Made by a program: the position numbers and the translations under genes | NCBI GenBank assembly: GCA_016124855.1 | Contig: WGMX01000024.1 | Coordinates: forward strand, 62,001-126,000 | DNA length: 64,000 bases | Origin: Anaerolineaceae bacterium | Lineage (GTDB): Bacteria; Chloroflexota; Anaerolineae; Aggregatilineales; Phototrophicaceae | Direction of reading: 5' to 3' | The notes under the pieces: generated by a model | Databases searched by the model: none | Told to the model about the DNA's origin: nothing | The model's input: only the letters and a program-made list of their open reading frames with translations | Part shown: one piece after another, positions 17,793 to 26,738 of the stretch | Layout of the letters: every line of letters starts with the position of its first letter | How positions within the stretch are numbered: position 1 is the stretch's first letter

Positions 17793-18236
17793 CTAGGCTA
17801 ACTTTCTCATTTGACGGCCTATTAAAACCACCACTGTAAAGGCAATGCCACAATCGCAAGCGAGATCGAATAATGAAGAGCCACGATCCGGCACGAGCGA
17901 TTGCAGAAGTTCGGTGATTAGTCCAAGTAGGCAGGCAAAAATGAAGGCCGTAATCAACGCCCGATGGGATGATGTGACGGTGGTCATGGCCGACCAGATG
18001 AACACGACTAACAGGCCAAATCCGGTTAAGTGGGCGGTGGTCATCAAGATTTCCCAGCCGAGATTAAACTCTGGCGGGGCGGACGGGCCAACAACAGGAT
18101 GGGCGCTGGATTGCAGCAAAACTAAGGTCAACAATGCGATATAGCCGACAGCAGTGATAATTCGCAAGAGGCGGTAATTAGGGGTATTGATTACGGGAGC
18201 AAATTGGGTTTTGAGTTTGAGTATCATACAGGGCAT
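17793..18236 (-). CDS. VanZ-like membrane protein
   Basis: About 147 residues. Four hydrophobic segments and the motif E-L-L-Q-S-L-V-P-D-R-G-S-S-L-F-D-L-x-x-x-x-x-G identify the VanZ-like family. VanZ gives low-level teicoplanin resistance, but most family members have no known role. The open frame runs back to 18485 on this strand, overlapping the divergent kinase gene; the first 80 codons of that extension are hydrophilic and unlike VanZ, so the start is put at ATG 18236 (alternative 18227). Neither has a clear SD. Confidence 0.75.
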   Translation of the reverse strand: MPCMILKLKTQFAPVINTPNYRLLRIITAVGYIALLTLVLLQSSAHPVVGPSAPPEFNLGWEILMTTAHLTGFGLLVVFIWSAMTTVTSSHRALITAFIFACLLGLITELLQSLVPDRGSSLFDLACDCGIAFTVVVLIGRQMRKLA

Positions 18237-18311
18237 TGTAACATAACGGAGTGATTGATAACCGATGAGCGCCCGATGATTAACCTCTTTTGGAACGGAG
18301 TCACCAGAGTG

Positions 18312-19151
18312 ATGACCGATAAACTGACCGAGTATCTCGAAAAGTGGAATTTGACCGATCCGCAGCCGCTGGCAACCACCGCAAGCAGTTATGTGTATAC
18401 GGTTACATCGAGAGGAGAACGGGTTGTCCTTAAGCTGATAACGGCCTTTGGTATCGAAGAAGTGGAAGGGGCGATTGCGCTCCATTATTTTGATGGACAG
18501 GGCGCAGCACGGATTCTACGTGACGACAAACACGCGCATCTGGTGGAATATATCGCTGGTGATAATCTGGTTGGATTAGTCAAGAATGGCAAAGACGATG
18601 AAGCCACAGCCATTATTGGCGATGTGCTGAACCAACTCCATCAACCGAAAGATAGACTGCTTCCCGATGACCTCACACGACTCAATCGCTGGTTTCGCAG
18701 CCTGTTCGTGAAAGCCACCACCGATAAAAACAGCGGACTAGATACGATTTTTGTACGGGCGGCAGCGCTGGCTGAAAAGCTGCTGAATGATCCACATGAT
18801 GTACGCGTGCTGCACGGGGATATTCACCACGAGAACATCCGTTATCACACGCAACGGGGTTGGCTGGCTTTTGATCCCAAAGGGTTGGTTGGTGAGCGGA
18901 CGTATGATGCGGCGAATACGTTGTGCAATCCGATGAACATGCCGGATTTGGTGGAGAACGAGGAACGGATTTTACGGACAACGGGTATTTTGGCGGACAA
19001 GATGAGAATCGAACAAAAACGGGTGCTGGCGTTCGTTTATGTTTACAGCTGTTTAAGTGCGAGTTGGTATCTAGAAGATGGCGGTATGCCAACGGCAGAA
19101 CTGAATATCGCTGGAATGGTCGAACGGCATCTCGATCCGAAATCTTTTTAA
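18312..19151 (+). CDS. Streptomycin 6-kinase-like (APH family) phosphotransferase
   Basis: About 279 residues. The kinase core shows V-V-L-K-L (ATP-binding Lys), the catalytic loop L-H-G-D-I-H-H-E-N-I, and the metal-binding F-D-P-K-G-L-V-G-E-R-x-Y-D-A-A-N. The last block, with F-D-P-K and D-x-A-N-x-x-x-N-P, is characteristic of the aminoglycoside/hydroxyurea kinase family that includes APH(6) streptomycin kinases. Resistance is not proven; the family also covers kinases of unknown substrate. The frame is open from 18255, but family proteins begin near MTDKLTEYLEKW, so ATG 18312 is chosen (GGAG 13 bases upstream). It is divergent from the VanZ-like gene. Confidence 0.75.
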   Translation: MTDKLTEYLEKWNLTDPQPLATTASSYVYTVTSRGERVVLKLITAFGIEEVEGAIALHYFDGQGAARILRDDKHAHLVEYIAGDNLVGLVKNGKDDEATAIIGDVLNQLHQPKDRLLPDDLTRLNRWFRSLFVKATTDKNSGLDTIFVRAAALAEKLLNDPHDVRVLHGDIHHENIRYHTQRGWLAFDPKGLVGERTYDAANTLCNPMNMPDLVENEERILRTTGILADKMRIEQKRVLAFVYVYSCLSASWYLEDGGMPTAELNIAGMVERHLDPKSF

Positions 19152-19248
19152 GAGATGACAAACGGCAGGTAACTATACCCTACCCGAAACTGAAATTTAT
19201 CGTTAGATTCCAGTGATCTTAATTAAATAGAGTGGAAAGCGAATTATC

Positions 19249-19899
19249 ATGCTGTTACCTGCGCTACGTGAAGAAGTCTGCCGGCTGCACGCCGAACTGC
19301 CCAAAAATAATCTGGTGGCGTGGACGAGCGGTAACGTGAGTGCCCGTGACCCTGAAACCAATCTGGTGGTGATTAAGCCCAGCGGCATCACTTTTGATAA
19401 CCTGACACCCGAAAATATGGTGGTGGTGGACATCAACGGCAAGATTGTGGAATCAGATTATAAAGCCTCATCCGATACAGCATCCCACTGCTACATTTAC
19501 CGCAACCGTCCCGATGTGTTTGGTGTGGTACACACCCATTCGCGTTATGCGACGGCCTTCGCCGTATTAGGACGCAGCATTCCCTGTTTGACAACGGCCA
19601 TGGGCGACGAGTTCGGCGGCCCGATTCCCTGCGGCGGCTTCGCGCTGATTGGTGGTGAGGAAATCGGGGCGGTGGTGGTGGAAACACTCAAAGACTCTAA
19701 GAGTCCTTCATGCTTACTGCAAAGTCACGGGGTGTTTGCAACGGGTAAGAACGCTGAATCTGCCGTAAAGGCTGCCGTGATGACCGAGGATAATGCGGCG
19801 ATTGTATGGTTAGCGTCGCAACTCGGTACACCACTGACCATTTCGGAGGAGGATATCGCCAAGCTGCATCACCGCTATACCAACGTTTACGGGCAGTAA
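19249..19899 (+). CDS. araD: L-ribulose-5-phosphate 4-epimerase (class II aldolase family)
   Basis: 216 residues. The zinc site H95-T-H97 and Asp76 fall at the numbers they have in E. coli AraD; the third His is H160 in Q-S-H-G-V. Asp120 (G-D-E-F-G-G) and the C-terminal N-V-Y-G-Q tyrosine match the epimerase catalytic pair. The enzyme interconverts L-ribulose-5-P and D-xylulose-5-P in pentose metabolism. It is about 15 residues shorter than the E. coli enzyme, through a shorter loop before H160. No araA or araB lies nearby, so related 4-epimerases such as UlaF or SgbE types remain possible. A strong terminator follows about 80 bases later. Confidence 0.85.
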   Translation: MLLPALREEVCRLHAELPKNNLVAWTSGNVSARDPETNLVVIKPSGITFDNLTPENMVVVDINGKIVESDYKASSDTASHCYIYRNRPDVFGVVHTHSRYATAFAVLGRSIPCLTTAMGDEFGGPIPCGGFALIGGEEIGAVVVETLKDSKSPSCLLQSHGVFATGKNAESAVKAAVMTEDNAAIVWLASQLGTPLTISEEDIAKLHHRYTNVYGQ

Positions 19900-19977
19900 A
19901 GTTGATAGACTTTAGCTTTTAGTCTTTAGTCGCCAGCCACCGGAAAAGACGGATGTAAGCCGCAGAGGAATATACAG

Positions 19978-20010
19978 AGAGGATGGCATAAACAACGAAT
20001 GCCATCCTCT
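19978..20010 (+). terminator. Terminator downstream of araD
   Basis: Perfect 12-bp stem AGAGGATGGCAT / ATGCCATCCTCT with a 9-base loop, followed by TTTCATT. It lies between the convergent araD and a small minus-strand gene and best serves araD. Confidence 0.8.
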
Positions 20011-20023
20011 TTTCATTAGGATG

Positions 20024-20365
20024 TTATTCGCCTTCGCCGACGGGTTCTTTGGTGGTGGTGACGCTCATCCATTCGGGACGATCCGGGCGGAGATGACCGA
20101 AGATGGGTTTCTCGTTGCGGAGCATATCCACGAACGCCATAATGTCACGGATGTTGAGGAACATGTATCCCTTTTGATCTTTTTCATCGACAAACGGATC
20201 AGGATAGGCGCTGTCTTCAGATAAGAAAAATACATCCATCGCATTATCGCCACCGGTGCAGCGCACGATAGCACGGACTTTGGCAGTGATGCCGTTGAAG
20301 TTCTGAATTTCGAGCTGCCGCCAGATGATCATGTATTCTTTGATTTCAAAATGCTTGGGGTCCAT
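20024..20365 (-). CDS. Conserved-looking small protein, unknown
   Basis: 113 residues, acidic and soluble, with an alternating strand/helix pattern. I do not recognise the family. A good SD (GGAG six bases before the ATG) and a hydrophobic-hydrophilic pattern typical of a folded domain support it as real. The last ten residues are Thr/Glu-rich. It is convergent with araD and separated from it by a terminator. Confidence 0.7.
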   Translation of the reverse strand: MDPKHFEIKEYMIIWRQLEIQNFNGITAKVRAIVRCTGGDNAMDVFFLSEDSAYPDPFVDEKDQKGYMFLNIRDIMAFVDMLRNEKPIFGHLRPDRPEWMSVTTTKEPVGEGE

Positions 20366-20398
20366 TTTTGCTCCTGCATATGAGGATTTGGCTTATCT

Positions 20399-20456
20399 GT
20401 TTATAGTCTACAGTCGTCAGCGAGAAAGATGCAAGTTTCAAGATGCAAGTTTCTAG
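20399..20456. repeat. Degenerate TAGTC and CAAGTTT short repeats
   Basis: The intergenic run contains TATAGTCTACAGTC and then two copies of GATGCAAGTTTC in tandem. The same word types recur at 19908-19935 (TTTAGTCTTTAGTC) and near 50066-50095 and 50364-50395. All are outside genes. Confidence 0.5.
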
Positions 20457-20542
20457 TTGGATGAAATGCAGATTTATTCACAAATACACAAAATCGAACC
20501 CATCACCAAGAGAGGAAAGAAGACTAAGATAAGAAAAGTTGT

Positions 20543-21439
20543 TTACAGCTTGCGTTCGGGGTCGGGTCTGATGACGCGCCAGACACGGTCAAGCATTTGG
20601 AGGGTCAACAGGTTGCGAAGGGTGTAACCATAACTCAAGTTTTCAGGTGTGAAATAGGCGGCAAGTTCTTCATCACCGGGCGGCCACGAGGGATGAACAT
20701 TGTCATAAGCGAGACCGTTACCGGGCAATTCCATCATGGCAGGGGTCAGTTCAATCAAGGGTAAACTGTTATTGGCGGCGAGATCACGAATGATGGTGTT
20801 AAAAGCGGAAACGCGATCCATGACGCGGGGCTGCGGGGGGATGGTATATAAGACCGGAATAACCCCCATTTCCATGGATGTTTTGATGATTTCGCTCATG
20901 TCATGACGGTATTCATCATCGGTGCGGTAGCCAGCATCGTTTGTGCCAAACATGATGAAGGCAATCGAAGGTTGGATAATGCGATATTCGCAGACTAAGG
21001 GTGACTCGCCCACGTCGCACTGATAAGGATCAGCATTACGCGGAGCAAGCACGTTATAGGCTGCCCAACCGACATATGAAGCAAGCGACGGATTATTGAA
21101 GGAATTGCCTTTGCGGACGGGTGTTTGGATAAAAGCATCAATGACGGGCTGCAAGTAAGTGTGATCGCCAAGTTGATATTGGCCATCACCAATGGGGTAC
21201 AGAAAACGCTGACCGACGGTGATGCTGTCCCCGACTTTGGCGAACACGGTGAGGTTATTCGCGCGTGCCTTCCCGATCATAGCGATGGTTTTGATTTGGG
21301 AAATGACTGTATCACTCAAGGGCGGCAGTGGATTTTCGGATTGGGCGCGAGAGGCAAGGAAAATAGTGAACAGCAGCAGGGCTAACGCCAGCACCGTATA
21401 GAAGCGTTTATTGAGTCGAAATGTCGAGAAAATAGTCAT
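20543..21439 (-). CDS. Secreted SGNH/GDSL hydrolase (paralogue)
   Basis: 298 residues. An N-terminal hydrophobic segment (about 13-30) acts as signal or anchor, and an SGNH domain fills the rest. Catalytic blocks are G-D-S-I-T, G-T-N-D and D-N-V-H-P-S. It aligns along its whole length with the SGNH domain of the 2.5-3.7 kb gene, sharing K-V-G-D-S-I-T-V, P-I-G-x-G-x-Y-x-L-G-D, C-E-Y-R and I-M-F-G-T-N-D, so the two are paralogues; this one lacks the SH3b domain. A role on surface glycan or lipid is possible but unproven. No SD is obvious before the ATG. Confidence 0.85.
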   Translation of the reverse strand: MTIFSTFRLNKRFYTVLALALLLFTIFLASRAQSENPLPPLSDTVISQIKTIAMIGKARANNLTVFAKVGDSITVGQRFLYPIGDGQYQLGDHTYLQPVIDAFIQTPVRKGNSFNNPSLASYVGWAAYNVLAPRNADPYQCDVGESPLVCEYRIIQPSIAFIMFGTNDAGYRTDDEYRHDMSEIIKTSMEMGVIPVLYTIPPQPRVMDRVSAFNTIIRDLAANNSLPLIELTPAMMELPGNGLAYDNVHPSWPPGDEELAAYFTPENLSYGYTLRNLLTLQMLDRVWRVIRPDPERKL

Positions 21440-21666
21440 CAGTTAACAGGTGACAGTGTTTCTTTATCATCGCAAATGTTGTAGTCGTTGCTGGCAAAAT
21501 TGGCAACAGCGATTTCAGCAAAGGTAAAGGTCAGTTTATGTGCCGGATTTGCCAATCATACTTGATGGTTAGCGCGTAACAAATCCGTTAGATTGTTGGG
21601 CATAGTTTATCATAAATGAATGGCAAATGATTACCAAAATGCACCTCTGACGAAGTCTGAGTTTGC

Positions 21667-22932
21667 TTAAGAAGGGGTTTGGTGGCGGTGTGTGGCGTAA
21701 TAACCCCAAGCGGCTGCAAGCAGGCATACAATCCCACCAATGATGAGCGGGGCCTGTGCGCCGAGTGTATCCGAAATCCAGCCCAAGATCGGGCCACCGA
21801 CGGCAGTTGGCCCGATTAAGAGTACAGTTTGCAAGGCGAGAACCCGCCCATGCATTTCGCGCTTACTTTCGACCTGCGCAAATGTGGTGGTTGCGGTCAT
21901 AAAGAGGATGCTGGTTAAGCCGACAAAAAACACCGCCACAACAGCAGCAAAGCCAAGCGTCGGTACGAGGGCGAGGACCAGCATGGTGATGCCCAGTGAT
22001 GCAGCCCCATAGAGAATGTGCCGCATATGCACAAATCCGCGATTCGCCACAACCAATGAGGACACGACAGCGCCGATGCTAAAGATGGTGTAAATCATCG
22101 TAAAATCACTATCAGAACCGTGCAATCCATGTGTTACGAAAAGGGGCAAGGTGACACTGAAGTTGTAGGACAAGGTGCCGATTAAAGCCAGCATGACGAA
22201 ACTGATTCTAAGTGGCGGAACGGATATGATGTAGCGTAAGCCTGCACGCACAGCCCCTTTGGTGCGTGGTTTGGACGGTTCGCGGTACAGTTCGGCAGGA
22301 CGCATCATAATCAGACAGACGATGACCGCAATATACGAAACCGCATCAATTGTAAACGCCCAACCGTATCCAAGCGTCAATACTAAAAATCCAGCGAGCG
22401 CCGGGCCAAAGGCGCGCGATACATTGACGATGGTACTGTAGAGGACAACCGCGTTAGGAAGGTCTTCGGGACGAACCATTTCGCTAACAAAGGAGCGCCG
22501 CAGCGGATTGTCAAATGCGAGGAAAATGCCACCCGCTGTGGCAACCACAAACAATACAGGAATGGATGGGTTGGGTGTGAAGGCAATGATAGCAAGGGCT
22601 ATTGATTGGAGCATCTCCAGAGTCTGGGTTACGAGCAGCAGCTTGCGCTTGTCTACATTGTCGGCAATAGCCCCTGCCCAAGCGGACAGAAATAGAATCG
22701 GGCCATACTGACAGGCCGCAAGCAAACCGACCGCCAAACCGCTGTGGGTTAAGTTGAGTACCAGTAGTGTAATCGCAATATTGGTTAGCCAGTTGCCGGT
22801 ATTTGAAATCAACTGGCCTATAAAAAAGAGACGGAAGTTGCGATTTCTGAGCGACAGAAAAGTATGCTGTAGCATTTGAGTGAAGCGGCCACTCACGGGT
22901 ATTGAGGGAAGATTATCAACAGCGTCTTTCAT
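21667..22932 (-). CDS. MFS exporter (EntS/MFS_3-like)
   Basis: 421 residues with about 12 membrane segments. N-terminal L-R-N-R-N-F-R-L-F-F-I-G-Q-L-I-S-N-T-G and G-A-I-A-D-N-V-D-K-R-K-L are typical of the MFS_3/enterobactin-exporter-like group of efflux pumps. It overlaps the preceding marR gene by 4 bases (ATGA), so the two are translationally coupled and the MarR protein very probably controls it. The substrate is unknown; export of a toxic organic compound is the usual role in such pairs. Confidence 0.87.
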   Translation of the reverse strand: MKDAVDNLPSIPVSGRFTQMLQHTFLSLRNRNFRLFFIGQLISNTGNWLTNIAITLLVLNLTHSGLAVGLLAACQYGPILFLSAWAGAIADNVDKRKLLLVTQTLEMLQSIALAIIAFTPNPSIPVLFVVATAGGIFLAFDNPLRRSFVSEMVRPEDLPNAVVLYSTIVNVSRAFGPALAGFLVLTLGYGWAFTIDAVSYIAVIVCLIMMRPAELYREPSKPRTKGAVRAGLRYIISVPPLRISFVMLALIGTLSYNFSVTLPLFVTHGLHGSDSDFTMIYTIFSIGAVVSSLVVANRGFVHMRHILYGAASLGITMLVLALVPTLGFAAVVAVFFVGLTSILFMTATTTFAQVESKREMHGRVLALQTVLLIGPTAVGGPILGWISDTLGAQAPLIIGGIVCLLAAAWGYYATHRHQTPS

Positions 22933-23393
22933 CGAAGTTTCTCTGAATTACTGACAGCAGCTAGGCGTTCTAAAAGTTCGATGGCTTTGTCGAGATCAGG
23001 CAGTTCACTTTGGGAAACGGTGGCCTCGATGACGCGGGTTAACCATGCATTACGCGAGGCACTGACCGTTTCGAATAAGCTGTTACCAGCGGCGGTCACA
23101 TGGATGAGCTTTTTACGTCCATCGTTAGGATCGGGCGTGGCTTCGACAAGTCCGGCACTTTTTAGTTGGCTGAGGTTCTGGGTTATCGCTTGATGCGTGA
23201 CATGCTCGGTGGCTGCGATTGAGGCTGCGGTAGAAGGTCCCTCATGGCGTAACCGTCGTAGAATGGATAGTTCCGAGAGCGATAAGCCCATCGCGCCAGC
23301 AAGAGCTGCGTCTTGCAAGCTGGTACGCAGTCGTTTGATGACGACGGCTAAACGGACAGCCCGCGAATCTTGTTTATCCGCTGAATTGGTCAT
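22929..23393 (-). CDS. MarR-family transcriptional regulator
   Basis: 154 residues. The winged helix-turn-helix lies in S-I-A-A-T-E-H-V-T-H-Q-A-I-T-Q-N-L and the wing in D-P-N-D-G-R-K-K-L-I-H-V, typical of MarR repressors that release DNA on binding small aromatic or lipophilic compounds. The dimerisation helices are at both ends. It is the first gene of a two-gene operon with an MFS exporter. A palindrome overlapping the -35 region implies autoregulation. The -10 box is six bases from the ATG, so the mRNA is probably leaderless. Confidence 0.88.
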   Translation of the reverse strand: MTNSADKQDSRAVRLAVVIKRLRTSLQDAALAGAMGLSLSELSILRRLRHEGPSTAASIAATEHVTHQAITQNLSQLKSAGLVEATPDPNDGRKKLIHVTAAGNSLFETVSASRNAWLTRVIEATVSQSELPDLDKAIELLERLAAVSNSEKLR

Positions 23394-23439
23394 GGATTCA
23401 TTATAGACTTATTCAGGTTACTTGTACAAGCAGCTTGTA
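23394..23439 (-). promoter_or_regulatory. marR-MFS promoter with palindromic operator
   Basis: On the minus strand TTGTAC (23429-23424), 18 bases, TATAAT (23405-23400), six bases, ATG. The -35 hexamer sits inside a perfect 10-base palindrome CTTGTACAAG (23421-23430), and an extra half-site CTTGTA lies at 23434-23439. A repressor here would block RNA polymerase, the classic MarR layout. Confidence 0.6.
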
Positions 23440-23568
23440 TATTTAAATGGACTTAGATGGTGTCACATCCCTTACCAGCGACTTTCGCAGGCTCTCTCTG
23501 CTGATAGCCCATAGTAACGGGTAAGGGAATAAAAGCAGGTATCTGAGGGGAAATTTAGGGAAAATCCT

Positions 23569-23606
23569 CACCCCCTAGCCCCCTCTCCATTGCATAGCAG
23601 AGGGGG
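23569..23606. repeat. C-rich hairpin repeat
   Basis: CACCCCCTAGCCCCCTCTCC is followed by the matching arm: CCCCCTCT (23579-23586) and AGAGGGGG (23599-23606) form a perfect 8-bp stem. A related element lies near 51916-51956. It sits 25 bases beyond the stop of the minus-strand hydrolase gene. No U-tract, so a dispersed repeat rather than a plain terminator. Confidence 0.55.
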
Positions 23607-23630
23607 AACAAAGGCAAGTTTGAGGGTAGA

Positions 23631-25169
23631 TTAGGCGGATTTAATGATGCCTTGTTTGGTGAACCAGTCGATGATGGTGGGCAGGAAGTCCGGCGTAAAT
23701 TCTTGCTTGAGCTTGGCATATTCACTTGGGCTGCCAGTGGTAGCGGCCTGCATGAGATGGTTGGCTTTAGGCAAGACGGTCACTTGATAGTGGGTGTTGC
23801 CTGCTTCTTTCATCGCTGCTTCGAAGGCAGGCGCATTTTGGTCAGCATCGACCTGTGTATCGAGCGTGCCATAAATCGCCAGCGCGGGAATAGTGGTCTT
23901 CGCCAAGTCTTTACCGGGATTGTAGCTCAGGAAAAAGCGCCACCAATCGGTATTCAGTGTGCCAGCCGTGTTATCAGCCTGTTTTTTGGCATAATCTTCA
24001 AGGTTGCCAATTTCCTTTTGTTTGTCGGCAGGGAGCAGCTTGGCTTGAGCCAATGTTGCATCATAGGTCAATTGATGAATTGCTTCGGCATCCTTGGCTT
24101 GAATTTTCTCAAACAACTTGGGAAGAAAATCCAACTGCGCTTTGACCACATCTGCAGGGGTATCTTCAGCTTCGAGGATACGTTTATTCTGTTGAAGCAG
24201 CACATCTGCGCCGGAAACGGCTGGTCCCGCCATCGAGATGATAAAGGCCAAGTGCTTGTCCGTCGCGCCGAGTATGGCGGCAATAATGCCCCCTTCGCTG
24301 TGACCAAGCAAACCAATTTGGTCGGCATTGATGTCGTCACGAGTCAACAAGTAATCGATGGCGGCAGAAGCATCCGAGGCAAAATCAGCGCTGGTGGCTT
24401 TTTCAAAGTCACCCGTAGATTTGCCAACACCACGATCATCCCAACGCAGCACAGCCACACCTGCGCGCGTCAGACCATCAGCGATGAGGCGGAAGGGTTT
24501 CATGGCGCCGATGGTTTCGTCACGATCTTGCGGGCCGCTGCCTGTCACCAGCACAATAGCAGGGAATGGGCCGTCACCTTCGGGAAGGGTCAATGTTCCG
24601 GCAAGGGTTATGCCGCCGTTCTTGATGGACACTTCTTCTTGAGCATAGGGCATATCTTCAGCCGTAGGCTCGACATAAGGCGTAAGGGCTTCCAAAACAG
24701 GTTGAAATACGGCTTTGTGCAGTGCGTCGTATTCATCCTGTGTCGTTTGAAGCAAGACGATAAAGGTGCGACCGGATTCTTTGTCTTCGGCAAGCGCGAA
24801 ATCAACCGCAATTGTGCCAGAAGGCGCTTTGACATCCACTTTGTAGAGAGTCCAAGCGAGCGTGGCAGATTGGTAGCCACCGACACTTTCAGGCGCTTCG
24901 GTTAACCCCAACTGCGGCAGCATCATGGGCATAACCTTGTCGGCGGCTAACGGTACGCTTTGTTGAGCCAGTAAGGTAATGTCGGCGGCGGACTTCGCAC
25001 GGCGAAAAAGACCGTTGCCCACATCCGTCCAGCCATCAGGGACAACGCTGGAAAGTGCAAAATTGTTATCGGTGTAGGGTTTGAGAGTAATCGTCTCCTG
25101 TGCCAAAACGGGTATGGCGAAAAGCATCAGCATCATAGCTGTGATCGCTAAGCGAACAACGTATTTCAT
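23631..25169 (-). CDS. Secreted alpha/beta hydrolase of the S9/dienelactone type
   Basis: 512 residues. A signal peptide (residues 1-23) precedes an N-terminal beta-rich domain (about 24-165) of unknown kind. The alpha/beta hydrolase domain has the oxyanion region V-T-G-S-G-P-Q-D-R-D-E, nucleophile elbow G-L-L-G-H-S-E-G-G, acid in I-Y-G-T-L-D-T-Q-V-D, and base in A-N-H-L-M. Such proteins are exported esterases or peptidases. AAGGAG suits the ATG at 25169 (9-base spacing) better than the one at 25175 (3 bases). Single gene on the minus strand, between mntH and the MarR-MFS pair. Confidence 0.82.
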   Translation of the reverse strand: MKYVVRLAITAMMLMLFAIPVLAQETITLKPYTDNNFALSSVVPDGWTDVGNGLFRRAKSAADITLLAQQSVPLAADKVMPMMLPQLGLTEAPESVGGYQSATLAWTLYKVDVKAPSGTIAVDFALAEDKESGRTFIVLLQTTQDEYDALHKAVFQPVLEALTPYVEPTAEDMPYAQEEVSIKNGGITLAGTLTLPEGDGPFPAIVLVTGSGPQDRDETIGAMKPFRLIADGLTRAGVAVLRWDDRGVGKSTGDFEKATSADFASDASAAIDYLLTRDDINADQIGLLGHSEGGIIAAILGATDKHLAFIISMAGPAVSGADVLLQQNKRILEAEDTPADVVKAQLDFLPKLFEKIQAKDAEAIHQLTYDATLAQAKLLPADKQKEIGNLEDYAKKQADNTAGTLNTDWWRFFLSYNPGKDLAKTTIPALAIYGTLDTQVDADQNAPAFEAAMKEAGNTHYQVTVLPKANHLMQAATTGSPSEYAKLKQEFTPDFLPTIIDWFTKQGIIKSA

Positions 25170-25288
25170 AAGCATGAACTCCTTCTGAAAACCGCAAAAG
25201 GAAAGTAATCAACAAATTACATTCCATATTTCTTATACGCATTTTACTGCCAGACGATGCGCTGGCCGATGGGCCATTGTAACGAAAA

Positions 25289-25310
25289 AGGAGCGCCATT
25301 TAGCACTCCT
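25289..25310 (-). terminator. Terminator of mntH
   Basis: On the minus strand AGGAGTGC / GCGCTCCT (one G-U pair, 6-base loop) is followed by TTTTT, 43 bases after the mntH stop. Confidence 0.75.
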
Positions 25311-25352
25311 CAGATACTGAAAAGTTTTGTCCCAACGTGTTAGGCAGGGATT

Positions 25353-26738
25353 TTATACGCCGCTTAGCGTTTGGATGAGCAGGTAGATGTTGAGTACGGC
25401 GATGACCACGGCGATAACCCATGCGAGAATTTTCATCCACGTGGGGTTGACGAATTTGCCCATCTTGGCTTTTTCGCTGGTGAACTGTACCAACGGGACA
25501 ACAGCAAAGCTCAATTGGAGCGAAAGAATGACCTGACTGAGAATGAGCAGTTCACCCGTCCCCTGCTCGCCATAGATAGCGGCGACAATAACGGCGGGCA
25601 CGATGGCAATCAAGCGGGTAACAAGCCGCCGGAGCCATGGGCGCATATGGATGTTGAGGAAGCCTTCCATGACAATTTGACCGGCAAGTGTGCCTGTAAG
25701 TGTGGCATTCTGACCGGAAGCAAGAAGGGCAATGGCGAAGGCGGTGCTGGCAAGCGTCACACCGAGTACAGGCGCAAGCAGCTTGTAGGCGTCCCCTATA
25801 TCGGCCACATTTTGGTACTGGGTGCCGTGAAACGTGGCCGCAGAGACGATCAAAATGGCGGCATTGATAAAGAAGGCAAACAGCAGCGAACCAGTTGAGT
25901 CGATGGTGGCGAACTTAATGGCTTGACGTTTGCCTTCGTCGGTCTGTTCGATGTTGCGAGTCTGGACGATGCTGGAGTGCAGGTACAGATTGTGGGGCAT
26001 GACGGTGGCACCGAGGATGCCGATGGCGATATACAGGGCCGACGGGTTAAAGACGATTTGTGGAGAAGGCACGAGGCCGCCCAAAATGCCCATAATCGAC
26101 GGTTGGGAGATGATCAATTCATAGGCGAAAGCGCCGAAGATGAGCAGGATCAAGCCGGCGACCAGCGCTTCAACATAACGGAAGCCTTTGTGCTGGAGAA
26201 ACAGAACGACGAGCACATCCATTGAGGTAAGCAAAACCCCTACGACAACCGGTATGCCAAAAAGCAGGTTGAGGGCAATGGCCGAGCCGATGACTTCAGC
26301 AAGATCGGTGGCGGCGATGGCGATTTCGCAGAGAACCCAGAGGAAGATGACTACCGGGCGAGGGTAATGATCGCGGCAGGCTTGAGCGAGATCGCGTCCG
26401 GTGACGATACCCAACTTGAGCGCGAGATGCTGCAAGAGCATGGCGATGATATTCGAGATAAGGATGACAGAGAGCAAAAGGTAGCCGAACTGTGCGCCAC
26501 CGGCGAGATCCGTCGCCCAGTTGCCGGGATCCATATAACCGACGGCAACCATCATGCCGGGGCCGGCAAAAGCAAGTAATGTGCGCCAGAAACCAGCGTT
26601 CTTCGGTACGGTTATGCTGGCGTGAACTTCGTGAAGCGATGGCGTTCCACGATCCAAGCGCCAGCCTTCCGATGTTACCTTGGCGGACGACGACGTATCA
26701 TTGGTTGTGACATTGTTGTTCGAGAGTGACGTGTCCAT
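25353..26738 (-). CDS. mntH: Nramp-family Mn2+/divalent metal transporter MntH
   Basis: 461 residues with about 11 membrane segments. The metal-site motif D-P-G-N in TM1 ([10 protein letters not shown]) and M-P-H-N-L-Y-L-H-S in TM6 are intact, as in proton-coupled manganese importers. A 45-residue hydrophilic N-terminal tail precedes TM1. The strong promoter upstream carries two DtxR/MntR-type boxes, which supports manganese (or iron) control and the MntH identification. ATAGGT is about ten bases before the ATG. Single-gene transcript ending in its own terminator. Confidence 0.93.
   Translation of the reverse strand: MDTSLSNNNVTTNDTSSSAKVTSEGWRLDRGTPSLHEVHASITVPKNAGFWRTLLAFAGPGMMVAVGYMDPGNWATDLAGGAQFGYLLLSVILISNIIAMLLQHLALKLGIVTGRDLAQACRDHYPRPVVIFLWVLCEIAIAATDLAEVIGSAIALNLLFGIPVVVGVLLTSMDVLVVLFLQHKGFRYVEALVAGLILLIFGAFAYELIISQPSIMGILGGLVPSPQIVFNPSALYIAIGILGATVMPHNLYLHSSIVQTRNIEQTDEGKRQAIKFATIDSTGSLLFAFFINAAILIVSAATFHGTQYQNVADIGDAYKLLAPVLGVTLASTAFAIALLASGQNATLTGTLAGQIVMEGFLNIHMRPWLRRLVTRLIAIVPAVIVAAIYGEQGTGELLILSQVILSLQLSFAVVPLVQFTSEKAKMGKFVNPTWMKILAWVIAVVIAVLNIYLLIQTLSGV

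Noticed and set aside
18237..18485. N-terminal extension of the VanZ-like gene
   Set aside because: Hydrophilic, unlike VanZ, and overlapping the divergent kinase gene; treated as an open frame upstream of the true start.
23652..24905. 417-codon open frame on the plus strand
   Set aside because: It lies fully antisense to the secreted hydrolase gene, has no SD and no family pattern, and its composition mirrors the real gene.
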